Of a stretch of 5,659 nucleotides of DNA, positions 1 to 5,565 are shown in pieces (positions within the stretch are counted from its first letter, which is position 1; the number at the start of each line of letters is the position of its first letter). Location of the stretch: NCBI GenBank assembly GCA_052389435.1, contig JBQTIB010000166.1, forward strand, positions 1 through 5,659. The letters are read 5' to 3'. This DNA is from JBQTKD01 sp052389435 (lineage in GTDB: Bacteria > Actinomycetota > Actinomycetes > Sporichthyales > Sporichthyaceae). Below the pieces are notes generated by a model. It ran no database searches, had not been told where the DNA came from, and saw nothing but the letters and a program-made list of their open reading frames with translations. A program made the position numbers and the translations under genes.

Positions 1-54
1 GTACAGATCGACCGCGCTACGACGGAACTCTTCGGAGTAGTTCTTCCTCGCCAT
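1..54 (-). CDS. IS3-family transposase OrfA, N-terminal 18 residues (partial)
   Basis: The minus strand from the ATG at 54-52 translates to MARKNYSEEFRRSAVDLY and is open to the window edge. This is the typical beginning of IS3-family OrfA proteins, small HTH proteins that bind the IS ends and join OrfB (the DDE catalytic part) by programmed frameshift. Only the start of the HTH_Tnp_1 region is present, so the intactness of the element cannot be judged. The gene lies the expected short distance (about 65 bases) inside the terminal repeat. Confidence 0.85.
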   Translation of the reverse strand, partial: MARKNYSEEFRRSAVDLY

Positions 55-120
55 GATCTGGATCGTCTCGCTTCCCCCCGACCGAAGTCGGGATTGAAGC
101 GTGTCCACCGTTCGGGGTCA
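1..120 (-). mobile_element. End of an IS3-family insertion sequence (partial, runs off the left edge)
   Basis: The minus strand reads TGACCCCGAACGGTGGACAC at 120-101, the form of terminal inverted repeat common in IS3-family elements (TGACCCC then a GTGGACA block). It is followed by a short leader and the start of an OrfA transposase gene at 54. The outer tip is taken as position 120, but related elements sometimes have a few more bases before TGACCCC, so the true junction lies between about 120 and 127. The other IS end and any target-site duplication are outside the window. Confidence 0.75.
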
Positions 121-441
121 GGTCCCACCTGCGCTTACGTCCCCAGCGATCTCCCCTCCGGCCCCAGAATCCCCTCCAACTGACCGCATCTCGCACCACG
201 AATGGATCCACGATTTCGGGGTGATCTGTCTGGCGCGGCCGCGGTCGCCCAACTGGTCGCTCTCCCAGATCCGCCAGCAGTCATTGATCCGGCGAAGGCC
301 GCAGCCGTCAACGGCACGGTCGCGGCGGAGGTCACCGCCGCCCGTGCCGAACAGGACCGCGGAGCGCGTCCACACCCACGTCGCGAGTTGCCAGGCGCGG
401 GTCTTGATCCGGTTCCCGTACGACCGCGCAGGAGTTGTCAC
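118..441 (-). pseudogene. Hypothetical 107-aa ORF whose end is set by the IS tip
   Basis: A minus-strand ORF can start at GTG 441 (MTTPARSYGNRIKTRAW...) and runs with mostly G/C third positions to about codon 85. It is rich in Trp and Arg (WQLATWVWTR, RINDCWRIWES, KSWIHSWCEM). I recognise no family. Its TGA stop (120-118) is the first three bases of the IS terminal repeat, so the last residues and stop seem to come from the insertion, and the original protein would have been longer or different. Codon bias fades after about 180, towards the IS. Start-site support is weak: the only purine-rich stretch lies about 12 bases upstream. It may be a truncated small gene or a chance ORF; a plus-strand ORF shares the same third positions. 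Confidence 0.35.
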
Positions 442-844
442 CGTTGTAGTGCTCCGTCCTCATGCCCCGACCATGCCCGACTCTGCCGACCGACCCCTTG
501 CCGTGCATGGCGTTGGCGGCGTGTGCGAGTGCCCCGGTCCGCATGCCGGGCACAGCTCCGCCGAACCCGTCGCCCCGCGGCGGGCACCGCCCGGCAGGCC
601 GCCATGGAGGTTGGCGCGGCGCGGCCGAACCGCCCGTCGCCGTACCCAGCCCGCCGGGCTTCAGCACCGCACCGGTAGGGAGGACGGCCCCGCGGCGGCG
701 CCTGCAAGGCCGCTCCTGGCCGACGCCGGTGATCCGCGGGCGCGGGTCGACTCCCGTCGCCTCGCTGGGGACCAGGGCTCAGACCGCCGCGATTCCGGCC
801 CCGGGCGTGGCGGTCCACCAGACGATCTCCTGCCAGCCGTGCTC
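332..844 (-). other. No assignable gene: decayed coding-like sequence
   Basis: The minus-strand frame that carries the ORF at 845-1054 continues beyond its TGA with coding-like codons (HGWQEIVWWTATPGAGIAAV). It then hits a second in-frame TGA near 780 and stays open to a stop at 334-332. G/C third positions persist, but the sequence becomes Gly/Pro/Arg-rich with no recognisable motif. Several other frames are also open because of the high GC content. I read this as a degraded gene or non-coding GC-rich DNA. No RNA gene, repeat or terminator stands out. Confidence 0.3.
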
Positions 845-1054
845 TCAATGCGATCGGGCGGACAGCACCGCTCCTGCCGGGCCAGTTGCGGCGATCGGCA
901 GGGCCGTACGGCTGCGAAGGACCTCGACTTGCTGCTCCCGGTTGGCACGCAGCGCCTCTTCGAGCAACAGATCCCAAGTGGAACGCGCCGAGTCGATGTG
1001 CTCCGAGTCGCATGCGCGCCGCCCACGACCCGCTGCTCTGCTCGATGCGTTCAA
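845..1054 (-). CDS. Hypothetical short ORF directly after the CHAT gene, possibly a gene remnant
   Basis: A minus-strand frame has convincing codon use from about 1030 to the TGA at 847-845 and includes the helical stretch SARSTWDLLLEEALRANREQ. The only start codon I see near its beginning is TTG at 1054-1052, which overlaps the TGA of the CHAT gene by two bases, giving 69 residues. This could be a coupled small gene, but the first residues (NASSRAAGRGRR) look unlike a real N-terminus and no ribosome binding site is evident. The same frame continues past the stop with more coding-like sequence, so a broken larger gene is equally likely. No family recognised. Confidence 0.3.
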   Translation of the reverse strand: MNASSRAAGRGRRACDSEHIDSARSTWDLLLEEALRANREQQVEVLRSRTALPIAATGPAGAVLSARSH

Positions 1055-2115
1055 TCGATCGGCCGCACCAGAATCAAATCGTCGATGGTCACGTCGGCGC
1101 GACAAAGCAGGGTGGGCTTCCAGCCTTCGTTCAGTCCCATGAAATCTAGGGCGACCGCGCCTTGGCATAGCGCTGGCCCGATCGGCTGCGCCGAGGCGAC
1201 TGCCGCGTAGAACTTGGCGGCGAATGCGCTCGCGGCCAAGTCGCTGATCTCGGTCGCCATGGCGATGACGACGGGCGTGACCTCAAGAAGTACCTCTGCC
1301 CCAACGAGGGTGTCGCAGCCGTTTAGGACCAGCAGCCTCGGCGGCTCCGCGGTGGCCCCGAGCGCACGAGTAAGCAGATCGAAGGGCACCTTGTGCCCCT
1401 CGGGGTTGTCGACGCTGGCGTTGTCGAACAGCACGGCGGTGTCGCCGGCGTGACCGGAGAAGTGGACCACGTGGGGCCGAACGTCGTTCAGCCCGTCCAG
1501 TAGATCTTCGGGAGTAGCCGCAGGGCGGTACTGGACGTCGATGAGCTCACGATGCAGGGCGCTCTTGACCGCCTGCTGAACGTTGCGCACCTCAACCTCG
1601 GTGCGGAGGTTCATCTCCGGGTTCGCAGTCATGTAGAGGACCCGGAGAACCTCGGGCTTCGGCGGCTGGGCCATCACGTAGTGCACCGTGGGGACAGCGA
1701 GCCGCGCCAACTCGCGGGCGTGGTCCTTCTCCTTCTGCTGGCGTCGAGCGTCGGCCTGCTCTCGGGCGCGGATCTCGGCCTTCTGCCTCTCCTCTTCCTT
1801 CCTGGTTGTGCTCCTGGTCTCTCGCGCGAGGTTCTCCTCGGCCGTCGCCAGGTCTCCCGCAGATCGGCTCAGCTTGACCGACAGATCGGTGACCTTCTTG
1901 TCCTCGGCCTGAGCCCGCTTCTCGAAGCTCTCAGCGCTGCGCTGGTAGGTCCGAGCCATGCTCTCGCTGGTGCGCGCCGTAATTTTCTGAAGCTCCCTGG
2001 CGGCATCGGCGCGATACTTGCCGGCAGCCGTCCGCGCCTTCCCGCGGTTCGCCTCGTCGGTTGCCTGCTGCTTCTTGATCGACACGATCCTGTCGCGGTA
2101 CTGCTTTTCCGACAC
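1051..2115 (-). CDS. Coiled-coil CHAT-domain (caspase-like) protease
   Basis: This 354-residue cytoplasmic protein has no signal peptide or membrane segment. Residues 1-140 are almost wholly charged and Ala-rich helix, a predicted coiled coil. A linker (PTVHYVMAQPPKPEVLRVLY) leads into a CHAT domain at about 155-325. CHAT proteins are clan CD cysteine peptidases related to caspases and separases; many act as effectors in bacterial conflict systems. Both catalytic elements are visible: His222 in HFSGHAG and Cys267 in LVLNGCDT. The SATE-like stretch VIAMATEISD (283-292) and the following helices also fit the fold. An ATG at 2181 would add 22 residues of poor sequence; the GTG at 2115 is preferred because GGGAGGG sits five bases before it. 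The gene lies 87 bases after the HQGS-repeat gene on the same strand, perhaps an operon. Its substrate is unknown. Activity is inferred from motif retention only. Confidence 0.9.
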   Translation of the reverse strand: MSEKQYRDRIVSIKKQQATDEANRGKARTAAGKYRADAARELQKITARTSESMARTYQRSAESFEKRAQAEDKKVTDLSVKLSRSAGDLATAEENLARETRSTTRKEEERQKAEIRAREQADARRQQKEKDHARELARLAVPTVHYVMAQPPKPEVLRVLYMTANPEMNLRTEVEVRNVQQAVKSALHRELIDVQYRPAATPEDLLDGLNDVRPHVVHFSGHAGDTAVLFDNASVDNPEGHKVPFDLLTRALGATAEPPRLLVLNGCDTLVGAEVLLEVTPVVIAMATEISDLAASAFAAKFYAAVASAQPIGPALCQGAVALDFMGLNEGWKPTLLCRADVTIDDLILVRPID

Positions 2116-2120
2116 GCGTT

Positions 2121-2127
2121 CCCTCCC
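2121..2127 (-). promoter_or_regulatory. Ribosome binding site fixing the GTG start of the CHAT gene
   Basis: Minus-strand GGGAGGG lies five bases before the GTG at 2115, and the GTG opens directly onto the coiled coil (SEKQYRDRI). The in-frame ATG at 2181 lacks a comparable site. Confidence 0.75.
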
Positions 2128-2202
2128 TGGCCGGTGAATGGCTGCACGGCTTTCCACACCCGGGCTCGACCCCCCGCCCACCGCCTCTGCGGCCCGTGGG
2201 GA

Positions 2203-2682
2203 TTAGCCGTAATACGTGATGCCGTTGCGCACCACGCCCGGAACGGCGTACCCGTCGTCGACGTCCTCGATCAGGCCCGCACCGCTTACGGACCCAGCTC
2301 GCTTACCGCTGTTGGTGAGTTGACCGTCGACGTGAAGCGACCCCTGCAACGCCCCACCGTGGGCCACCTCGACCGTGCCCCCTTGGTGCACGGTTACCGA
2401 ACCCTGGTGAGCACCGCGAATGATCACGCGAGCACCCGGACCCACGCTCAACGACCCCTGGTGCGACCCGACGATGCAGACCTCCGCGTCGACCGTCGAC
2501 AGCGACCCCTGATGCCGATGGACGACGGCGCTCGATCCCGGTTCGAGAACGATGGAGCCCTGATGGTCCCGGACGTCCACCTTCGCGCCTCGCCGCACGA
2601 CCACCCCGGCTCGGACCCCGATCAAGATCCGGTCGTCGTCGATGACCACGTCGGGAACCTGCACGCCGTCATACCAGTCCAT
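2203..2682 (-). CDS. HQGS-repeat protein, probable parallel beta-helix (bactofilin-like)
   Basis: A 159-residue protein, ATG at 2682 with GGAGG at 2692-2688. After a short lead (MDWYDGVQVPDVVIDDDRIL) it is built of short beta-type stretches alternating with Gly turns. The motif QGS recurs at residues 41, 58, 75, 93 and 113, mostly preceded by His and followed by Leu, Ile or Val, giving steps of 17, 17, 18 and 20 residues. Such periodic hydrophobic-Gly rungs are typical of right-handed parallel beta-helices such as bactofilins, which polymerise as scaffolds. That assignment is structural inference, not a family match. There is no signal peptide or membrane segment, and the single Cys (69) makes disulphide bonding unlikely. 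The C-terminal part (DVDDGYAVPGVVRNGITYYG) leaves the repeat and may be a cap or interaction tail. The gene precedes the CHAT protease on the same strand, so it could be its scaffold, sensor or substrate. Confidence 0.85.
   Translation of the reverse strand: MDWYDGVQVPDVVIDDDRILIGVRAGVVVRRGAKVDVRDHQGSIVLEPGSSAVVHRHQGSLSTVDAEVCIVGSHQGSLSVGPGARVIIRGAHQGSVTVHQGGTVEVAHGGALQGSLHVDGQLTNSGKRAGSVSGAGLIEDVDDGYAVPGVVRNGITYYG
2338..2565 (-). repeat. Five imperfect HQGS-coding repeats inside the beta-helix gene
   Basis: Each unit shows on the plus strand as a variant of (C)GA(A)CCCTG(G/A)TG, around 2338, 2401, 2453, 2503 and 2556, at intervals of about 51-60 bases. The units between are different in sequence, so these are codon-level repeats of a protein rung rather than a DNA array. 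Confidence 0.75.
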
Positions 2683-2780
2683 TCGCGCCTCCTTCCGCCA
2701 AGGTAGGCAACCTGTCCTGCTGACCCTCTTGGGCCAGGCGGGCCTTGGGGACCAGCGGAAGCGGTGCTTAGGTTGGGGCA

Positions 2781-2815
2781 GCCCGCCGGGGGTGCTTCAC
2801 TCATCCCCGGCGGGC
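2781..2815 (-). terminator. Hairpin terminator after the 53-aa gene
   Basis: A perfect 11-bp inverted repeat, GCCCGCCGGGG (2781-2791) and CCCCGGCGGGC (2805-2815), encloses a 13-base loop. On the minus strand it begins 10 bases after the TAA of the 53-aa gene. There is no U-tract, which is common for actinobacterial terminators. It would separate the 53-aa gene from the HQGS/CHAT genes, which would then need their own promoter between 2683 and 2780; I could not identify a convincing one. Confidence 0.65.
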
Positions 2816-2825
2816 GTCAGACCAA

Positions 2826-2987
2826 TTACTTCTCCTTGCGCACGCCCTTGAAGGGCTTGCTGTCAGCCTTGCCGTCCATAAAGCGTCCGGTGCTGGCGTC
2901 TCGCTTCGTCCATCCGGCGCCGGTTTGCACCTGGCTGCGCCCGCGGACGGCGCCCACGCGCGAGCCGCTCCCCGTGTTCTTGGCCAT
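2826..2987 (-). CDS. Small basic protein, 53 aa, conserved type of unknown function
   Basis: Reading from ATG 2987, the product begins MAKNTGSGSRVGAVRGRSQV, continues with GWTKRDASTGRFMDGK and ends KPFKGVRKEK. The GGAGGTGAG ribosome binding site ends four bases before the start. I recognise this general pattern (MAKNTGSGSRxGAVxGRSQ, then WTKRDxxTGRF, then PFKGVRxEK) from small hypothetical proteins scattered over many bacteria; their function is unknown to me. The protein is very basic, rich in Gly, Ser, Arg and Lys, without Cys, signal peptide or membrane helix, and is probably largely disordered alone. A nucleic-acid-binding role would suit the composition, but that is inference. The gene is transcribed away from the TIGR04255 operon, sharing a 93-base intergenic region with it, and is closed by its own hairpin. 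Confidence 0.88.
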   Translation of the reverse strand: MAKNTGSGSRVGAVRGRSQVQTGAGWTKRDASTGRFMDGKADSKPFKGVRKEK

Positions 2988-3018
2988 CTCTCACCTCCCT
3001 CGTCGGATCAGCGATCTT

Positions 3019-3060
3019 TGCAACCTTCTTGTAGCCCGACGGGTTACAGAGTCGGTTGCA
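3019..3060. promoter_or_regulatory. Nested palindrome in the divergent promoter region, candidate operator
   Basis: The outer arms TGCAACC (3019-3025) and GGTTGCA (3054-3060) are perfect inverted repeats. Inside them TGTAGCCC (3030-3037) and GGGTTACA (3041-3048) pair with one mismatch around GAC. Both dyads are centred within half a base of 3039. Position between two divergent starts (2987 and 3081) and the presence of an XRE regulator in the plus operon suggest an autoregulatory operator. An RNA hairpin in a leader is the alternative. Confidence 0.5.
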
Positions 3061-3067
3061 GTTCCAG

Positions 3068-3073
3068 TAGCAT
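3068..3073 (+). promoter_or_regulatory. Tentative -10 element of the TIGR04255 operon
   Basis: TAGCAT (four of six consensus bases) lies seven bases before the ATG at 3081. No ribosome binding site precedes that ATG, so a leaderless transcript beginning at or next to the ATG is possible, as is common in actinobacteria. There is no good -35 element. Confidence 0.25.
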
Positions 3074-3080
3074 CTTGAGT

Positions 3081-3887
3081 ATGGGCGATGACGAGCGAGA
3101 GGTCTACCCCAATGCACCTGTCGCATTGGTGGCGTTGGAGGTAAGGCACTCGCCGATCGATCCGTTGAACGCAGCGCAACGTCGGTTGATCAAGGAACGG
3201 CTGACCGAGCACACCCCCGTGATGCGCTCGGCGCACCATCAACAGATCACGCTCGTCCAGCCACCGGGTGGAACGCCGACCCAAGACGTACGGATCGAGG
3301 AGTTTCCTCGCTATGTGAGCCGCGAGCTAACCACCGCGGTATCCGTTCGGACGGACACTCTGGTGGTAGAGACGACCGACTACATCCGGTGGGAGCGCGT
3401 TCGGAGCGTGGCCGCGGCCGTGCTCGAAGCCCGACAGGAGACGGGCAAGATCGATGCCGTTGAACGCGTCGGCCTTCGGTACATCGACGAGATCCGCGTG
3501 CCGGATCCGGAGACGCAGTGGAGCGAGTGGGTCCACGACAGTTTGATTGGCCCGGCGGCGGTGGGCTTGGCGGCTGGGCTTACGCCCCTGGAATCTCAAG
3601 GCGTAATGGCCTTCCAGCACAGCCCCGCCGCTCGCCTCATCCTCCGGTACGGTCCCCGAGAAGGTTTTGCGGTTGACCCGAACGGCGAACTTCGGCGGCC
3701 AACACCCACGCCCGGCCCGTTTTTTCTCATCGACATTGACTGTTTCTGGACCCCAACCGCCCACGTCCCGGAGTTCTCAGCGACAGAATTGTTGGCCGTA
3801 GCAGACAATCTGCACGCTCCGGTACGAGACCTGTTCGAACGATTGATCACCGAGAAGTTGAGAACGGAGGTTCTGCGACATGCCTGA
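3081..3887 (+). CDS. TIGR04255 family protein
   Basis: A 268-residue cytoplasmic protein. The start YPNAPVALVALEVRHSP (9-25), the central ERVGLRYIDEIRVP (128-141), the strand-like FFLIDIDCFW (214-223) and the closing helix NLHAPVRDLFERLITEKL (243-260) are the landmarks of the sporadically distributed TIGR04255 family. Its biochemical function is not established as far as I know. Length fits the family (about 250-280). The frame is open further upstream to 2925, but family similarity begins right after ATG 3081, and the upstream stretch overlaps the 53-aa gene and palindrome. The gene overlaps the XRE gene by eight bases, so the two are translationally coupled. Third codon positions look somewhat less G/C-rich than in the HQGS/CHAT genes, which would fit separate acquisition. 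Its role as a third component of a toxin-antitoxin-like operon is inference from context. Confidence 0.88.
   Translation: MGDDEREVYPNAPVALVALEVRHSPIDPLNAAQRRLIKERLTEHTPVMRSAHHQQITLVQPPGGTPTQDVRIEEFPRYVSRELTTAVSVRTDTLVVETTDYIRWERVRSVAAAVLEARQETGKIDAVERVGLRYIDEIRVPDPETQWSEWVHDSLIGPAAVGLAAGLTPLESQGVMAFQHSPAARLILRYGPREGFAVDPNGELRRPTPTPGPFFLIDIDCFWTPTAHVPEFSATELLAVADNLHAPVRDLFERLITEKLRTEVLRHA
3866..3870 (+). promoter_or_regulatory. Ribosome binding site for the XRE gene, inside the preceding gene
   Basis: GGAGG lies nine bases before ATG 3880, within the last codons of the TIGR04255 gene, supporting independent but coupled initiation. Confidence 0.65.
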
Positions 3888-4518
3888 GCGCGTTCTGCGG
3901 TCGCCCGGTACCGCAGAGGATCGAGTCACCGGCGCTCCGGAAGTCAGCCAGACCAATCCCGCGGCCGCGACTCTCACCGCGGAGATCGGAGGGTTCCGAT
4001 CCATCAGCCGCGATCTGAACGAGCGGCTCAGCAATCTTCAACAGCGTAGCCACCTGAACGACTGGGCGAAGCTCACCAACGCTCGCGCGCGGTCGGGAAC
4101 AAAGACGCTGCTGGACGAGCTTGCAGCTCTCGGTTTCGCGTGGACGGACGTGGCGCGAATGATCGGCGTCTCCGTCCCCGCCCTCCAAAAATGGCGACGA
4201 GGCGAAGGCGTGACCGGCACCAACCGCCAACGCGTCGCGAGCCTCCTCGCCGCCTGCGATCTCATCGGCGAGTACTACCTGATCGAAGAGATCGCCTCAT
4301 GGTTCGAAATGCCGATTACCCTCGGCGTGCCGGTCACGCCGGTCGCCCTGTGGGTCGAGGGCCGTCAAGACCTCGTTTTCGAGCTCGCAAGCGGACACGC
4401 GGACGCCGAGCAAGTGCTCGACTCCTGGGATTCCGAGTGGCGAGAACGATTCCGCTCCGAGTTCGAAGTGTTCGTTGCTGATGACGGACAACGATCCTTG
4501 CGGCCGCGAACGAGCTGA
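3880..4518 (+). CDS. XRE-type helix-turn-helix protein, MbcA/Xre antitoxin-like
   Basis: A 212-residue protein in three parts. Residues 1-70 are a polar leader with a helical stretch (ISRDLNERLSNLQQRSHLND). Residues 76-125 form an HTH: TLLDELAALGFAWTDVARMI, then GVSVPALQKWRRGEG as turn and recognition helix, then RQRVASLLAACDLI. Residues 137-202 carry a block resembling the C-terminal part of XRE/MbcA-type antitoxins: PVTPVALWVEGRQDLVFELA, then AEQVLDSWDSEWRERF and FEVFVADDG. By family precedent it should bind DNA and may neutralise the next gene product. The start ATG 3880 is backed by GGAGG at 3866 and overlaps the upstream stop. The HHPC gene begins five bases after its stop. The palindrome at 3019-3060 is its candidate operator. 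It could instead be a plain regulator with no antitoxin role. Confidence 0.8.
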   Translation: MPERVLRSPGTAEDRVTGAPEVSQTNPAAATLTAEIGGFRSISRDLNERLSNLQQRSHLNDWAKLTNARARSGTKTLLDELAALGFAWTDVARMIGVSVPALQKWRRGEGVTGTNRQRVASLLAACDLIGEYYLIEEIASWFEMPITLGVPVTPVALWVEGRQDLVFELASGHADAEQVLDSWDSEWRERFRSEFEVFVADDGQRSLRPRTS

Positions 4519-4523
4519 CTCGC

Positions 4524-5237
4524 GTGGCTCACGTACTCGAATGCCCAGGACCGGAGGGAAATCCGGCATGGTCGGATCTCTACCTCGCGCTGGGTGCGGA
4601 CGTGCCTGCGCATCGTCCTGTCTTCACTGGCGACGTGTACGAGAAAGTGCGGTGCACCGGCCTGAGCGGCGAGAAGACCAGGACTGTGATGATTGCTCAC
4701 CACCCGTGCGCGCTGCGGAGTGACGGCGTCACGCTGCATGAGCGTCTCGTCGTCCACGTTGTTCGCGACCATCCCCTCGTCGCTCGGGAAGCGTGGGGTG
4801 GACACGTCGACAAGATGCCGCTGCCGGAGATCGATCCGACGACCCAGTCGCGACGTCGGCACATGGCAGCGATCTTCGAGGCCCCCGGCTTCGTCGACTC
4901 GGCCGAGCTCGACCCTGCGCGCCGAATAGCGTGCCTGTCTCCCTATGGCGTGAACCTGCTGATGCAGCGGTGGGTCCACTTCGCCAGCCGACTCGTTGTG
5001 CCCACGTTCGACTTTGATCTCGTAACAAGCTCCGCGTACACCGAAGTGGATCTCGTCGAAGAGTGGTGCGCGCATCGGGTCGAGCAGGGGTTGACGGTCG
5101 CACACGCAGAGGTGGAAGCCGCCGAGTGGCTTCGCGGTTCGACCGACAACGGCAAACGTCGGCAAGATCTACTGAAGGATCCCCAGCAGCGCAGCACGGT
5201 ACGCCGAGCGATGCGGTCGGCCCTCGAAGCGATCTGA
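4524..5237 (+). CDS. Unrecognised 237-aa protein with HHPC motif, candidate effector
   Basis: I cannot assign a named family with confidence. The N-terminal 100 residues look like a beta-rich, barrel-like fold: FTGDVYEKVRCTGL, TVMIAHHPCALRSDG (55-69) with His59-His60-Pro61-Cys62, then LHERLVVHVV and GGHVDKMPLPEI. The layout, a strand ending in HPC followed by a loop and strand, recalls MazF/PemK-like SH3 barrels that carry a Cys or His at this point, but this is weak inference. A second half has RRIACLSPYGVNLLMQRWVH (133-152) and a helical charged C-terminus (VDLVEEWCAHRVEQ, KRRQDLLKDPQQR). There is no signal peptide or membrane segment. GTG 4524 is the only usable start: an in-frame TGA lies at 4482. 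No ribosome binding site is visible, so translation probably depends on coupling to the XRE gene five bases upstream. Position after an antitoxin-like gene is the main reason to suspect toxin activity. Confidence 0.82.
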   Translation: MAHVLECPGPEGNPAWSDLYLALGADVPAHRPVFTGDVYEKVRCTGLSGEKTRTVMIAHHPCALRSDGVTLHERLVVHVVRDHPLVAREAWGGHVDKMPLPEIDPTTQSRRRHMAAIFEAPGFVDSAELDPARRIACLSPYGVNLLMQRWVHFASRLVVPTFDFDLVTSSAYTEVDLVEEWCAHRVEQGLTVAHAEVEAAEWLRGSTDNGKRRQDLLKDPQQRSTVRRAMRSALEAI

Positions 5238-5344
5238 TCCGGACACCAGTTGCGCCTTCACTCGCTAGCCGCGAAGCTCGGGACGCTGCCTTCAGGTTTG
5301 CCGACACTCACCTTGTGCATCCCTCCACTGGTTTCCGACGTGCC

Positions 5345-5488
5345 TCAGTCCAGATCGAATCGCTCGCGGTCCGCCTTGGTCAGCTTCAGCTGACGGTGGA
5401 GCCAGCGGACGTAGGAAGCGCGTCCGGCCTTTACCGTCGGCTTCCCGAAAGAGATCCAGAACAGGTTCACCCCCGTTGCTACTGCCAC
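5345..5488 (-). CDS. Hypothetical small protein or C-terminal gene fragment
   Basis: The minus strand reads VNLFWISFGKPTVKAGRASY and then VRWLHRQLKLTKADRERFDL plus Asp and stop, with strongly G/C-biased third positions from about 5470 to 5345; this is convincing coding sequence. Its start is unclear. GTG 5488 gives 47 residues and GTG 5470 gives 41. An ATG at 5569 gives 74, but its first 20 codons have poor third-position bias and look non-coding. A strong AGGAGGG (5514-5508) has no start codon at normal distance, which may mark a deletion or decay. No family recognised; the basic amphipathic end would suit nucleic-acid binding. It faces the HHPC gene convergently across 107 bases without a clear terminator. 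Confidence 0.45.
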   Translation of the reverse strand: MAVATGVNLFWISFGKPTVKAGRASYVRWLHRQLKLTKADRERFDLD

Positions 5489-5565
5489 GTGGCTCGCAGA
5501 TGGTCCGCCCTCCTGAACTGACGGAAGCAAAACGGCTCTTCGAAGTTGAGCGGGCAACCTCGTGA

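Noticed and set aside
101..1210. Long plus-strand ORF of 369 codons
   Set aside because: Arg/Pro/Ser-rich composition without domains, begins inside the IS repeat and ends inside the CHAT gene; typical open antisense frame in GC-rich DNA.
2116..2181. ATG 2181 as start of the CHAT protein
   Set aside because: The extra 22 residues are Gly/Ser/Arg-rich and unlike the coiled coil, and the GTG at 2115 has an excellent ribosome binding site.
2338..2565. Regularly spaced short repeats as a CRISPR array
   Set aside because: Repeats are imperfect, about 10 bases, and in frame with codons for QGS rungs of a protein.
1552..2706. Plus-strand ORF of 384 codons
   Set aside because: It is antisense to the HQGS and CHAT genes, both of which have clear motifs and ribosome binding sites.
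4365..5165. Minus-strand ORF of 266 codons
   Set aside because: Antisense shadow of the HHPC gene, whose frame has the better protein-like sequence and operon context.
5379..5394. GTCAGC-TTCA-GCTGAC hairpin as terminator
   Set aside because: Only six base pairs, no U-tract, and it lies inside codons of the well-supported C-terminal sequence at 5345-5488.
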